Source of the DNA: QYOJ01 sp964449285
Lineage (GTDB): Bacteria; Bacteroidota; Bacteroidia; Bacteroidales; FEN-979
DNA length: 64,000 nucleotides
Reading direction: 5' to 3'
Assembly: GCA_964449285.1 (NCBI GenBank)
Contig: CAYUZX010000004.1
Location: 15,974 to 79,973 of the forward strand
The notes under the pieces are model-generated. The model did not search any database, was not told where the DNA came from, and worked only from the letters and a program-made list of their open reading frames with translations. Shown in pieces: positions 33,089 through 41,371 of this stretch (its first letter is position 1; each line of letters begins with the position of its first letter). A program made the translations under genes and the position numbers.

Positions 33089-34209
33089 TAATGGTGTTCC
33101 GTTTCAATTGTCGCCAACCCGAAATAGAGAGCTGATAACAAGGTAAATACATATGCCTGGATAAATGCAACAAGGATCTCCAGCAAGTCCATAAATACAA
33201 TAAATGCCACTGAAACAATCGAAACTCCGAGTCCCAATGCCACGTTGATCGATCCGAAGATGAAAATCAGGCTGACGAAACCAAGCACGATGATGTGGCC
33301 TGCTGCCATGTTGGCAAAAAGTCGCACCATTAATACAAACGGCTTGGTAATGATCCCAATGATTTCCACCACAGGCATCAGGGGAACAGGAAGTTTCAAC
33401 CACCAGGGGACGCCCGGTGTGTTGATGATATCAACCCAGTAATGCTTGTTGCCGCTTATGGTAGTCAGAACCAGCGTAAACACAGCCAACACCATGGTTA
33501 TGGCAATGTTGCCTGTTACGTTTGCCCCACCCGGGAAGATTGGGATAATTCCAAGGAGGTTATTCAGTAAAATAAAAAAGAATATCGTCAAAAGGAAAGG
33601 CATGAACTTTTCATATTTCTTCTCTCCGATTGAACTTTTTGCGATGTCGTCACGGATGAAGATAATAACGGGTTCCAGAAGGGATTGCATCCCTTTTGGC
33701 GCTGATTTGGGATTCCGTTTGTACCGGTTAGCCACAGAGATGAAAATCCACAACAGCAGAAAACAACTGATGAGCAATGCAAACACTGTTTTTGTAATTG
33801 AGAAATCAAAAACGGTTTTACCCGATACAACTTCAGCATGAATTTTCCCATGCTCCAACACAAATCCCTTGTATGCGTGAGTAGGGTTATGAAATTTGGA
33901 TGATAAGAAGGCGTAAATCTCTCCGTCATATAGCAAAATAACAGGCAACGGGATGGTGATATGCGCATGTCCCAATGTGGCAATATGCCATTCGTGATTG
34001 TCCACTACATGCTCCATGATCATCTTGCCGGCATCGAATTCCTGCTCAACGATCAAATCCTCATCGTACTGAAAGGTAGTATCTGTTAAAGATTCAGTTA
34101 AAGCATGTGATTTTTCAGAGGCATTGGCCACCGATCCCGGAGAAACAATTAGTGCCAGGAAAAGAAAGAGAATAAAAGTGAAGAACCTGAAGTGCTGCGT
34201 TCGAACCAT
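33088..34209 (-). CDS. atpB: ATP synthase F0 subunit a
   Basis: About 373 residues from the ATG at 34209; the frame is open to 34275. The chosen start gives a clear signal peptide (FFTFILFLFLALIVSPGSVA). A periplasmic extension of about 120 residues follows, then five to six membrane helices. The essential arginine is in KPFVLMVRLFANMAAGHIIV, and the proton-path residues are in FVAFIQ-like LEILVAFIQAYVFTLLSALY. The exported N-terminal extension is a habit of Bacteroidota AtpB. It heads atpB-E-F-H-A-G. Confidence 0.95.
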   Translation of the reverse strand: MVRTQHFRFFTFILFLFLALIVSPGSVANASEKSHALTESLTDTTFQYDEDLIVEQEFDAGKMIMEHVVDNHEWHIATLGHAHITIPLPVILLYDGEIYAFLSSKFHNPTHAYKGFVLEHGKIHAEVVSGKTVFDFSITKTVFALLISCFLLLWIFISVANRYKRNPKSAPKGMQSLLEPVIIFIRDDIAKSSIGEKKYEKFMPFLLTIFFFILLNNLLGIIPIFPGGANVTGNIAITMVLAVFTLVLTTISGNKHYWVDIINTPGVPWWLKLPVPLMPVVEIIGIITKPFVLMVRLFANMAAGHIIVLGFVSLIFIFGSINVALGLGVSIVSVAFIVFMDLLEILVAFIQAYVFTLLSALYFGLATIETEHH

Positions 34210-34314
34210 AGCTGCTGTTACATGCTGATTTTCGGGCTGCAAGTTTACGAACAATTCACGAAACATGAAAATCAAATTTCATGGATATATGAACATATGT
34301 AATATTGGTGGGGG

Positions 34315-34671
34315 CTACGGCTGGGGGGTATTCACCCAAAGGATGACAAAATGCTCAATTCCAGCATAGACCTGCACCGCACCGTAATCTTCCCAGTTCT
34401 CGGTATCATACCAGAAGAATGCCGGTGGGAGATCCATGAAAAGCACTTCACCATCCTGATCGGTCCATAGGTTGCCAATATAGTTGCCTGCTTTCAGATT
34501 CTGGTAGCTGGTGGCGAGATACACTTGCTCTCCCACAATTACGTCCCCATTGGTATCCATGACCTTTATCACGAGGATTCCAACTGTAGCCTCATCGGTA
34601 CTGCAGGAAGGAAGCATTACGATGGAGGCAAAGAAAAGAAGGCCGGACATTAATATAAACCACTTTTTCAT
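34315..34671 (-). CDS. Small lipoprotein with carboxypeptidase-regulatory-like fold, unknown role
   Basis: A 118-residue protein with a lipoprotein signal ending MLPSC (Cys near residue 23), followed by one beta-sandwich-like domain: GILVIKVMDTNGDVIVGEQV, then TDQDGEVLFMDLPP. This pattern resembles carboxypeptidase-regulatory/CarboxypepD_reg repeats. It lies 105 bases upstream of the atpB start on the same strand and divergent to tolC. Specific function not known. Confidence 0.75.
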   Translation of the reverse strand: MKKWFILMSGLLFFASIVMLPSCSTDEATVGILVIKVMDTNGDVIVGEQVYLATSYQNLKAGNYIGNLWTDQDGEVLFMDLPPAFFWYDTENWEDYGAVQVYAGIEHFVILWVNTPQP

Positions 34672-34792
34672 GCTTTCGGTTCTTTTAATTTTACTACAAA
34701 CTTACATAATAATATTCTGCCAGAGGGAAAATAAAATCGGTGATTTTCAGTTTGTAACATTTGAGTGTGCCAGACGTCTAAGTTTTTCAGTC

Positions 34793-34823
34793 CTTGCGTA
34801 TTTATTAAAATTACGTAAATTTG
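34793..34823 (+). promoter_or_regulatory. Promoter of the tolC operon (CTTG-N19-TAAATTTG)
   Basis: CTTG at 34793-34796, a 19-base spacer and TAAATTTG at 34816-34823, with an exact -7 box, near-exact -33 box and correct spacing. The tolC ATG follows 20 bases downstream. Confidence 0.7.
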
Positions 34824-34843
34824 AACCCTTAAATGAAGATGTT

Positions 34844-36301
34844 ATGTTTCGATTAAACACACTCCTGATGGGCAAGCTTCATCTGGTCATCAGTCTCTCA
34901 TTGATTTTAACTTTCTCCTCTTTTTCTCAGACTGTCTGGACGCTTGAAGATTGCGTTGAGTATGCGCTCGATAATAACCTCGATATTCAGAAGCAGATTC
35001 AATCGGTAGAGTCGAACCGGGTTTCATTGCTGCAGAGTGGCTTGAGCATGTTGCCTAACCTTAATTTCAACGCATCCAATATCTGGAACACTGGACAAAC
35101 CATTGATCAGTACACGAATACCTTTGCCACCAACACCGTCAGGTCTAACAACTTCAGTCTATCAACCAATGTAACCATCTTTAACGGATTACAGAAGTTC
35201 AATACGTTGAAGCGAAACCAGATTGAATTGATGGCTAGCCGGTACGATCTGGATGTCCTCAAAAACGATATCTCCCTTGCCGTTGCCGGATATTACCTGG
35301 ATATTCTCTTCAACAAAGAGATTCTCGATGTAGCCGAAGGCCAGTTGGCAATTACCGCCCAACAAGTTGAACGTGTAAGAAAGATGGTAGAAGCCGGAGC
35401 TGCTGCTCAGGGGGACCTGCTGAATATTCAGGCACAGGCATCCACTGAAGAGCTCAATACAATAGAAGCCAGAAACCGTCTGAACATATCTTACCTCTCT
35501 CTGCAGCAGTTGATTGATCTTACCGTTTCCAGTGATTTTGATATCGAAAAGCCGGTCCTGAAAGCTGTAGCTGCCCCGGCCGATCTTGTAACTGCCGACG
35601 TCATTTACGGCCATGCCCTGAGTACCCGGCCTGAGATTAAAGGTGCAGAACTCCGGGTAGAGAGTGCCAATAAGGGGTTGTCCGTTGCCCGCGGAGGACA
35701 ATCACCCAGCCTCACCTTTGGCGGCTCTTATGCCACAGGTTATTCAGGCGCTGCCAGGCAGGTAGACCCTTCCATCCTTCCGGTCATCAATGAATATCCC
35801 ATCGGGATTACCCAGCTTACACGTGATACTGTCCTTGGTTATCAGTCTACCTATTCATATAAAACAAAGTCATTTTCCGATCAGTGGAACGATAATGATA
35901 ATGTCTCTCTCGGATTCAATCTCTATATTCCAATTTTCAATGGCTGGCAAGTACGGTCGTCGATCACACAAGCGAAAATCCAACGGAATATAGCCGAACT
36001 CGATCTGGAACAGAAAAAACGGAATTTGCAGAAGACAATTGAACAAGCCTATGCCGATGCGATAGCCGCACTCCAGAAATACACTTCGGCCAACCAGAAA
36101 GTGCAGGCCCAGGAGGAGTCGTTCAAGTACACGGAGCAAAAGTTCGACGTTGGTATGGTAACATCCTACGATTACAATAACAGTAAAAAAGATCTGACAA
36201 GCGCCCAGTCTGAATTATTGCAGGCGAAGTACGATTTTATATTTAAAACCACCATACTTGACTTCTACATGGGAAACCCCATACGTATCAGTCAGAATTA
36301 A
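34844..36301 (+). CDS. tolC: TolC family outer-membrane efflux protein
   Basis: A 485-residue protein. The ATG at 34844 lies 20 bases after the promoter and gives a signal peptide (LHLVISLSLILTFSSFSQ); the frame continues far upstream but without coding character. The mature part has TolC-type coiled-coil repeats: TLEDCVEYALDNNLDIQKQI, AEGQLAITAQQVERVRKMVE, RPEIKGAELRVESANKGLSV and KYTEQKFDVGMVTSYDYNNS. It forms the outer-membrane channel, with the fusion protein encoded 11 bases downstream. The matching pump gene is not in the window. Confidence 0.93.
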   Translation: MFRLNTLLMGKLHLVISLSLILTFSSFSQTVWTLEDCVEYALDNNLDIQKQIQSVESNRVSLLQSGLSMLPNLNFNASNIWNTGQTIDQYTNTFATNTVRSNNFSLSTNVTIFNGLQKFNTLKRNQIELMASRYDLDVLKNDISLAVAGYYLDILFNKEILDVAEGQLAITAQQVERVRKMVEAGAAAQGDLLNIQAQASTEELNTIEARNRLNISYLSLQQLIDLTVSSDFDIEKPVLKAVAAPADLVTADVIYGHALSTRPEIKGAELRVESANKGLSVARGGQSPSLTFGGSYATGYSGAARQVDPSILPVINEYPIGITQLTRDTVLGYQSTYSYKTKSFSDQWNDNDNVSLGFNLYIPIFNGWQVRSSITQAKIQRNIAELDLEQKKRNLQKTIEQAYADAIAALQKYTSANQKVQAQEESFKYTEQKFDVGMVTSYDYNNSKKDLTSAQSELLQAKYDFIFKTTILDFYMGNPIRISQN

Positions 36302-36312
36302 ACATCCATTCC

Positions 36313-37689
36313 ATGACTCTTAAAAAATCAAAAAAGAAACTTCTGATCATCATTGCGGCAGTCATCGTTCTTGCCATTATCATTGTACTGGCTGTTATCA
36401 AAGGCGGTAAGAATGAGGGGATCAAAGTCTCTGTAGAAATGGTAGCCAAACGGACCATTGTCCAGACTGTCTCTTCCAACGGTAAAATCCAGCCTGAAAG
36501 AGATGTTAAAATATCACCTTACATCTCCGGTGAAGTGGTTGAACTCTATGTGAAAGAGGGCAACCAGGTTAAGAAGGGGGATCTGCTGGCCAAGATCGAC
36601 CCGGAGATTTACATCTCACAGTACGATCAGAGTGTGGCTTCCCTGAATACCCAGAAAGCCAATGAGTCTAATTCCAACGCACGTCAGGTACAGATGGAGG
36701 CACAATTCGAGAATGCCCGCCTGAACTTTGAACGCCAGAAAAAACTTTTTGAACAGAACGTGATTTCCAAGGCTGATTTTGATCAGGCCAAAGCCAATTT
36801 CGAAGTGGCTCAGGCACAAGTTACCTCAGCAAAACAAGATGTAAAGGCTTCGGAGTTCATGGTGAAGAGCTCGGAAGCAGCGTTGAAGCGCTCCAAAGAG
36901 GATCTCACAAGAACAGCAATTTTTGCCCCTAACGAAGGGACCGTTTCCAAGTTGAATGTATTGAAAGGGGAGCGTGTTACCGGGGCATCCCAGTTTTCCA
37001 GTGGTACAGAGATCATGCGGCTGGCTAACCTCAATGAGATGGAAGCCCAGGTTGAAGTGAATGAAAATGATATCATCAGGGTTACCCTCAACGATACGGC
37101 TCTCATTGAAGTGGATGCTTACCTGAACCGGAAATTCAAAGGGGTTGTAACTGAGATCGCCACGTCGGCCAATACTACCGGCGTAAGCGTTGATCAGGTA
37201 ACCAATTTTAACGTCAAAATTCATCTACTGAAGGAGTCGTATGAAGATCTGCTTGATCCTGATAAACCCTTTTATAGCCCCTTTCGTCCGGGAATGTCCT
37301 GTACGGTGGAGATCCAAACCGAGACTGCTTACAATGTGCTAACCGTGCCTATCCAGGCTGTAACAACACGTGTGTCGCAAGATACATTGGATAAGCTGAA
37401 TGCTCAAAACAGAGAAACTGAGCAACGTGGTGACCGTGAAATTGAACGAGTCACTACTAAAAAGACCGAGGAGATCCAGGAGTGTGTATTCATATTTGAA
37501 GATGGGATTGCCAAAAAACAGGATGTCAAAACAGGCATCCAGGATAATACCTATATCCAGATCGAATCGGGTTTATCCGATAGCCTGGAGGTGATTACTT
37601 CACCCTATTCGGTAGTATCCAAAACCCTGAAAGATGGTGACAAAGTCAAGAAAGTTGACCGCAAAGATCTTTTTAGCGTAAGCAAATAA
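36313..37689 (+). CDS. Membrane fusion (HlyD/AcrA-like) efflux adaptor
   Basis: A 458-residue periplasmic adaptor. It has a basic N-terminus, one membrane helix (LLIIIAAVIVLAIIIVLAVI), and a lipoyl half-motif SPYISGEVVELYVKEGNQVK near residues 67-86. A long coiled coil follows (NARLNFERQKKLFEQNVIS...), then the second lipoyl half (RTAIFAPNEGTVSKLNVLKG) and beta-barrel domains. It links TolC to an inner-membrane transporter, probably an ABC (MacB-type) pump encoded elsewhere. It overlaps the tsaB start by one base. Confidence 0.92.
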   Translation: MTLKKSKKKLLIIIAAVIVLAIIIVLAVIKGGKNEGIKVSVEMVAKRTIVQTVSSNGKIQPERDVKISPYISGEVVELYVKEGNQVKKGDLLAKIDPEIYISQYDQSVASLNTQKANESNSNARQVQMEAQFENARLNFERQKKLFEQNVISKADFDQAKANFEVAQAQVTSAKQDVKASEFMVKSSEAALKRSKEDLTRTAIFAPNEGTVSKLNVLKGERVTGASQFSSGTEIMRLANLNEMEAQVEVNENDIIRVTLNDTALIEVDAYLNRKFKGVVTEIATSANTTGVSVDQVTNFNVKIHLLKESYEDLLDPDKPFYSPFRPGMSCTVEIQTETAYNVLTVPIQAVTTRVSQDTLDKLNAQNRETEQRGDREIERVTTKKTEEIQECVFIFEDGIAKKQDVKTGIQDNTYIQIESGLSDSLEVITSPYSVVSKTLKDGDKVKKVDRKDLFSVSK

Positions 37690-38450
37690 TGTCGCTGATT
37701 CTGGCCCTTGAAACGGCTACACCTGTATGTTCTGCTACCCTTGCACGTGATGGAGAGATCCTCTCCCTCCTCGAGTCGAATGCCCCCAACGCTCACTCTT
37801 CCGTGTTAACAGTCTTTATTGAAGAGCTCTTCCGTGAAGCCTCTTTGCGCTATGCTGACCTCGATGCTATATCGGTTAGTATGGGCCCAGGGTCCTATAC
37901 CGGTCTTCGTATCGGGGTAGCGGCAGCGAAAGGTCTCTGCTTTGCGCTCGACAAACCTTTAATTGCTATTCCTACGCTGGAGGCGATGGCAGCAGGGATG
38001 ATTTACGAATTAGGCATTACGAATTACGAATTCAGTAACCTTCTTGAAAATCCGGTATCAGGTATCAGACATCAGGCATCGAAACCCGAAACTCTCTTCT
38101 GTCCCATGATCGATGCCCGCCGGATGGAAGTCTATTGTGCTGTGTATGATAAGAATCTAAAGGAGATACGTTCCACAGAAGCTCTGCTAGTTGAAAAACA
38201 TTCGTTTGACGATCTGCTGGCAGCGCACGCGATTCTGTTCGCCGGAACAGGAGCCGAAAAATGCCGGGAGCTCCTTTCGCACAAATCGAACGCTTTGTTT
38301 CTGGAGAACTTTCAAGCATCAGCAAGATTCATGATCGCTCTTTCAGAAACACGATTTGTTAAAAACCAGCTTGAGAACCTGGCTTATTTTGAACCCTTTT
38401 ATCTGAAGAATTTCATCGCCGGGAAGCCCAAAGTCAAAGGATTGAACTGA
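37689..38450 (+). CDS. tsaB: tRNA threonylcarbamoyladenosine biosynthesis protein TsaB (with repeat-coded insert)
   Basis: A 253-residue protein. It opens MSLILALETATPVCSATLAR and has the ASKHA-type SVSMGPGSYTGLRIGVAAAK motif near residues 60-79 and CPMIDARRMEVYCAVYD. TsaB works with TsaD and TsaE in t6A formation on ANN-decoding tRNAs. Between EAMAAGMI and ETLFCPMIDARR about 30 residues (roughly 105-136) are encoded by two heptamer arrays, ATTACGA and GGTATCA/AACCCGA. Bacterial TsaB proteins have a short loop there. The frame is intact, so the gene is probably functional with a lengthened loop. Confidence 0.93.
   Translation: MSLILALETATPVCSATLARDGEILSLLESNAPNAHSSVLTVFIEELFREASLRYADLDAISVSMGPGSYTGLRIGVAAAKGLCFALDKPLIAIPTLEAMAAGMIYELGITNYEFSNLLENPVSGIRHQASKPETLFCPMIDARRMEVYCAVYDKNLKEIRSTEALLVEKHSFDDLLAAHAILFAGTGAEKCRELLSHKSNALFLENFQASARFMIALSETRFVKNQLENLAYFEPFYLKNFIAGKPKVKGLN
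38002..38095. repeat. Heptamer arrays inside tsaB (ATTACGA; GGTATCA; AAACCCG)
   Basis: TTTACGA, ATTAGGC, ATTACGA, ATTACGA units at 38002-38035, and GGTATCA, GGTATCA, GACATCA, GGCATCG, AAACCCG, AAACTCT at 38054-38095. All are in frame with tsaB and in the stop-free orientation. Confidence 0.9.
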
Positions 38451-38472
38451 AGCACAAAGCACAGGGCACTTT

Positions 38473-38520
38473 TTCACTACCTCACTACTTCACTGCCTCG
38501 CCATTTCACCATTTCACAAA
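38473..38520. repeat. Octamer array TTCACTAC-type between tsaB and a T9SS gene
   Basis: Six contiguous degenerate octamers: TTCACTAC, CTCACTAC, TTCACTGC, CTCGCCAT, TTCACCAT, TTCACAAA. It fills the gap between two convergent genes. Confidence 0.85.
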
Positions 38521-38529
38521 ATCTCCATT

Positions 38530-39990
38530 TCAGCGAAGAAGCACACATCGTTTTGTAAACGTTACTTCATCTGTTTTTAGCCTGTAGAGATAGATCCCAC
38601 CTGGCAGGTATTGCCCTGTATCATCTGTTCCGTTCCAGAGTATGTTGAATTCTCCGGCCTGGTGAGGTGAATCCACCAGTGTTTTCACCTTCATCCCCTT
38701 CACATTGAAAACGTCCATCTGAACCGTTGTTGGCTTAGCGATGGAATACTCAAATGTAGTGGATGTGTTGAAGGGATTGGGGTAGTTCATCCTGAGTGTA
38801 CTCTTTCTGGTCGAAGCCAGATCCCCGATCCCCATGTAGAGTCCTTCATTTACGGCAATTGTCACATGCTGTGTATCTATTTCGCTGACCAGCATCAGGT
38901 CATCATACAGAAACTCTATCCTAGCGTCAATGGGTAGCGGAATCACCACATTCAGGTCAACCGATTCACCAGGAGCAAGGGTGTGCGGGAATGTTGTAAA
39001 TGGCCATGGAACCACCAGCCAGGTAAAAGGAGCCGTTACGGATGACTCTTGTTGAACAAATAGGAGGTCCAGATCCACTGATGTGGTATTGGAGATGGTG
39101 ACGATCTGCCCTTCGAGGCACTGCTGCTCATTTTCATAAAAAAGGGTGTCGGCAGTGAGGGCGAGATCCGGTGTTATGTAGGAAGTATCACCTGCATGGC
39201 ATCCGATACCGGTAATTATCTCTTCGGAGGTATTGTCGAGAACAAAGGCTAACAATTCACAGTTCTCCATGATGTAATCGGTGGCGGAATAGTCGTAGGT
39301 AAAGGTTCTTCTGTAAAAGGTTCCGGCCATTGCATCGGCGACAATCGGATCGCCCCACTGTCCGACAAAAGCTTCACGAAAAGTATGCTTATGTGTATAT
39401 GGGTACGAGCCACCCGATTGATGTGAGATAAGGTTATTTTCGGCCAGAGTAACCATCAAATTGTGTTCGCCCGGGAAATCTTCCGTATAATAAATATCTA
39501 CCACGACGGTGAGAATACTATTTCCGGGATCATAACTGGTAGCCATTCCTACATTCATCGGTGAAGGTTCGGCCATTATGGTGTTGGCATAAGAGGGCCA
39601 TACGGAACGGCTCATGAGCCGCTCTGGGGGTGACCATAGCCGGCGCTGAACAAAGGAACTTGGCATGAATCTGGTGGTGCCGCAATAAGGCGTCATGTAG
39701 AGGTTGTCAGCATAGTGGCGACGAAAATCCGGATCTCCCGTGGTGGGCGTTGTATAATTCGAGTTGAACGGATGATAGGCGACACAGAATGCCCGGTCAG
39801 GATGGTTAGCGAGGATCTGCGCCATCACCAGGTGGCCGGCAGGACAGTTCGGGCAATTAACGCCAGTGAATTCTTCCAGAATAGCATTTTTATCCAGGGG
39901 TTCAATGGGAACAAAGTGCTGTGCCATTATCAGACATGGGATAAGGACCGCAACAAATCCCAGGCTTACAGATTGTAAAAAAGTTTTCAT
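38530..39990 (-). CDS. T9SS cargo protein, Omp28-like with CxxC thioredoxin-type site
   Basis: A 486-residue secreted protein. The signal peptide (residues 1-23, ending IMAQ) precedes an Omp28-like domain with EEFTGVNCPNCPAGHLVMAQ near residues 38-57, a CxxC pair like thioredoxins. A middle beta-sandwich region follows (VDLDLLFVQQESSVTAPF). The C-terminal type A sorting domain reads NYPNPFNTSTTFEYSIAKPT, then GIYLYRLKTDEVTFTKRCVL. It is exported by Sec and then by the type IX system, and the sorting domain is removed at the surface. No T9SS machinery genes are in the window. Confidence 0.92.
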   Translation of the reverse strand: MKTFLQSVSLGFVAVLIPCLIMAQHFVPIEPLDKNAILEEFTGVNCPNCPAGHLVMAQILANHPDRAFCVAYHPFNSNYTTPTTGDPDFRRHYADNLYMTPYCGTTRFMPSSFVQRRLWSPPERLMSRSVWPSYANTIMAEPSPMNVGMATSYDPGNSILTVVVDIYYTEDFPGEHNLMVTLAENNLISHQSGGSYPYTHKHTFREAFVGQWGDPIVADAMAGTFYRRTFTYDYSATDYIMENCELLAFVLDNTSEEIITGIGCHAGDTSYITPDLALTADTLFYENEQQCLEGQIVTISNTTSVDLDLLFVQQESSVTAPFTWLVVPWPFTTFPHTLAPGESVDLNVVIPLPIDARIEFLYDDLMLVSEIDTQHVTIAVNEGLYMGIGDLASTRKSTLRMNYPNPFNTSTTFEYSIAKPTTVQMDVFNVKGMKVKTLVDSPHQAGEFNILWNGTDDTGQYLPGGIYLYRLKTDEVTFTKRCVLLR

Positions 39991-40128
39991 TTCGGTAAGA
40001 TTTTGTTTCTGATTTGATTTGAAAAAGTAAAAATACTCATTCTTTTCTTATAATGCATCTGTTTTCAATATACATGCTTTTTTCTTGATGAATTCACTAC
40101 TTTTACCATCTACTTTAACCCTCTGGTA

Positions 40129-41310
40129 ATGGCAGAAACAATTCAATTTACGGCTCCTGATCACTACTTGGTAGATGATCTGCTTGCCGATGAACACAAG
40201 ATTGTCCGCAATGCTGTTCGTGCCTGGGTGAACCGGTATGTGAAACCAATTATTGAAGAGAATTTTGAGAAAGCCCAGTTTCCAATACAGCTGGTGAAAG
40301 AGATGGGACGGATAGGCGCCTTCGGTCCATTTATTCCGGAAGAGTATGGTGGGCCGGGTCTCGACTACATTTCATACGGATTGATCATGCAGGAGCTTGA
40401 GCGGGGCGACTCTGGTGTACGTTCCATGGCTTCGGTGCAATCCTCCCTGGTCATGTTCCCTATCTATTCTTATGGAACTGAAGAGCAGAAAAAAAAGTAC
40501 CTGCCTCGCCTGGCTACTGGCGAACTCATCGGTTGTTTCGGTCTCACGGAGCCCAATCACGGCTCCGATCCAGGTGGCATGAAGACCCACGTACAGGATA
40601 AGGGTGACCATTACCTCCTGAATGGCTCTAAGATGTGGATTACCAACTCCAGCATTGCCGATGTGGCAGTCGTTTGGGCCAAAGATGAAGAGGGTGTGAT
40701 CCGGGGATTCATCGTAAAGAAGGGATGGGAAGGTTTTACCGCCCTGGAAACACACGGAAAATGGTCGTTACGGGCATCCGTAACCGGAGAACTTGTATTC
40801 GACAATGTGAAGGTTCCGAAAGATCATATCCTGCCAAACGTAAAAGGGTTGAAAGGGCCTCTCAGCTGCCTCAATTCAGCCCGGTTCGGGATTGCCTGGG
40901 GAGCTATCGGAGCCGCCATGGATTGTTATGATGCCGCGTTGCGGTATTCTCTCGAACGGATTCAGTTCGACAGGCCCATTGCTGGATTTCAGCTTCAGCA
41001 GAAAAAACTGGCAGAAGCCCTCACCGAAATCACCAAGGCGCAATTGCTTGCATGGCGGATGGGAACGCTGCGAAATGAAGGCCGGGTTACAGCTGCCCAG
41101 ATCTCTATGGCCAAGAGGAACAATGTTGCCATGGCGCTCAACATTGCCAGGGAAACACGCCAGATCCTGGGAGCGATGGGGATCACCAACGACTTCCCGA
41201 TGATGCGTCATATGATGAATCTCGAATCTGTGATCACCTACGAAGGGACACATGATATCCATCTGCTGATTACGGGAGCGGAGATTACAGGACTACAGGC
41301 TTATAAGTAG
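40129..41310 (+). CDS. gcdH: Acyl-CoA dehydrogenase, glutaryl-CoA dehydrogenase type
   Basis: A 393-residue flavoenzyme. FAD-binding ITNSSIADVAVVWA and GLTEPNHGSDPGGMKT lie near residues 140-185. The C-terminal part has LNSARFGIAWGAIGAAMDCY, QLQQKKLAEALTEI and the catalytic glutamate in ESVITYEGTHDIHLLITG. The SARFGIAWG and YEGTHDIH segments are close to GcdH, which dehydrogenates and decarboxylates glutaryl-CoA to crotonyl-CoA in lysine and tryptophan breakdown. In anaerobes a related non-decarboxylating enzyme exists; the two are not separable here by eye. It stands alone on the plus strand. Confidence 0.85.
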   Translation: MAETIQFTAPDHYLVDDLLADEHKIVRNAVRAWVNRYVKPIIEENFEKAQFPIQLVKEMGRIGAFGPFIPEEYGGPGLDYISYGLIMQELERGDSGVRSMASVQSSLVMFPIYSYGTEEQKKKYLPRLATGELIGCFGLTEPNHGSDPGGMKTHVQDKGDHYLLNGSKMWITNSSIADVAVVWAKDEEGVIRGFIVKKGWEGFTALETHGKWSLRASVTGELVFDNVKVPKDHILPNVKGLKGPLSCLNSARFGIAWGAIGAAMDCYDAALRYSLERIQFDRPIAGFQLQQKKLAEALTEITKAQLLAWRMGTLRNEGRVTAAQISMAKRNNVAMALNIARETRQILGAMGITNDFPMMRHMMNLESVITYEGTHDIHLLITGAEITGLQAYK

Positions 41311-41343
41311 GGAGGTAGCGAAATAAAATCCAAAGCAATATAT

Positions 41344-41351
41344 TATCTTTG
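41344..41351 (+). promoter_or_regulatory. Promoter -7 element for ispG
   Basis: TATCTTTG, an exact TAnnTTTG match, 20 bases upstream of the ispG ATG. No TTTG box was found at the usual distance. Confidence 0.5.
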
Positions 41352-41371
41352 TCCTGAACGAGATAAATCCG

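Noticed and set aside
34511..34843. N-terminal extension of TolC to 34511
   Set aside because: The extension crosses the divergent lipoprotein gene and the promoter; the ATG at 34844 starts a clear signal peptide.
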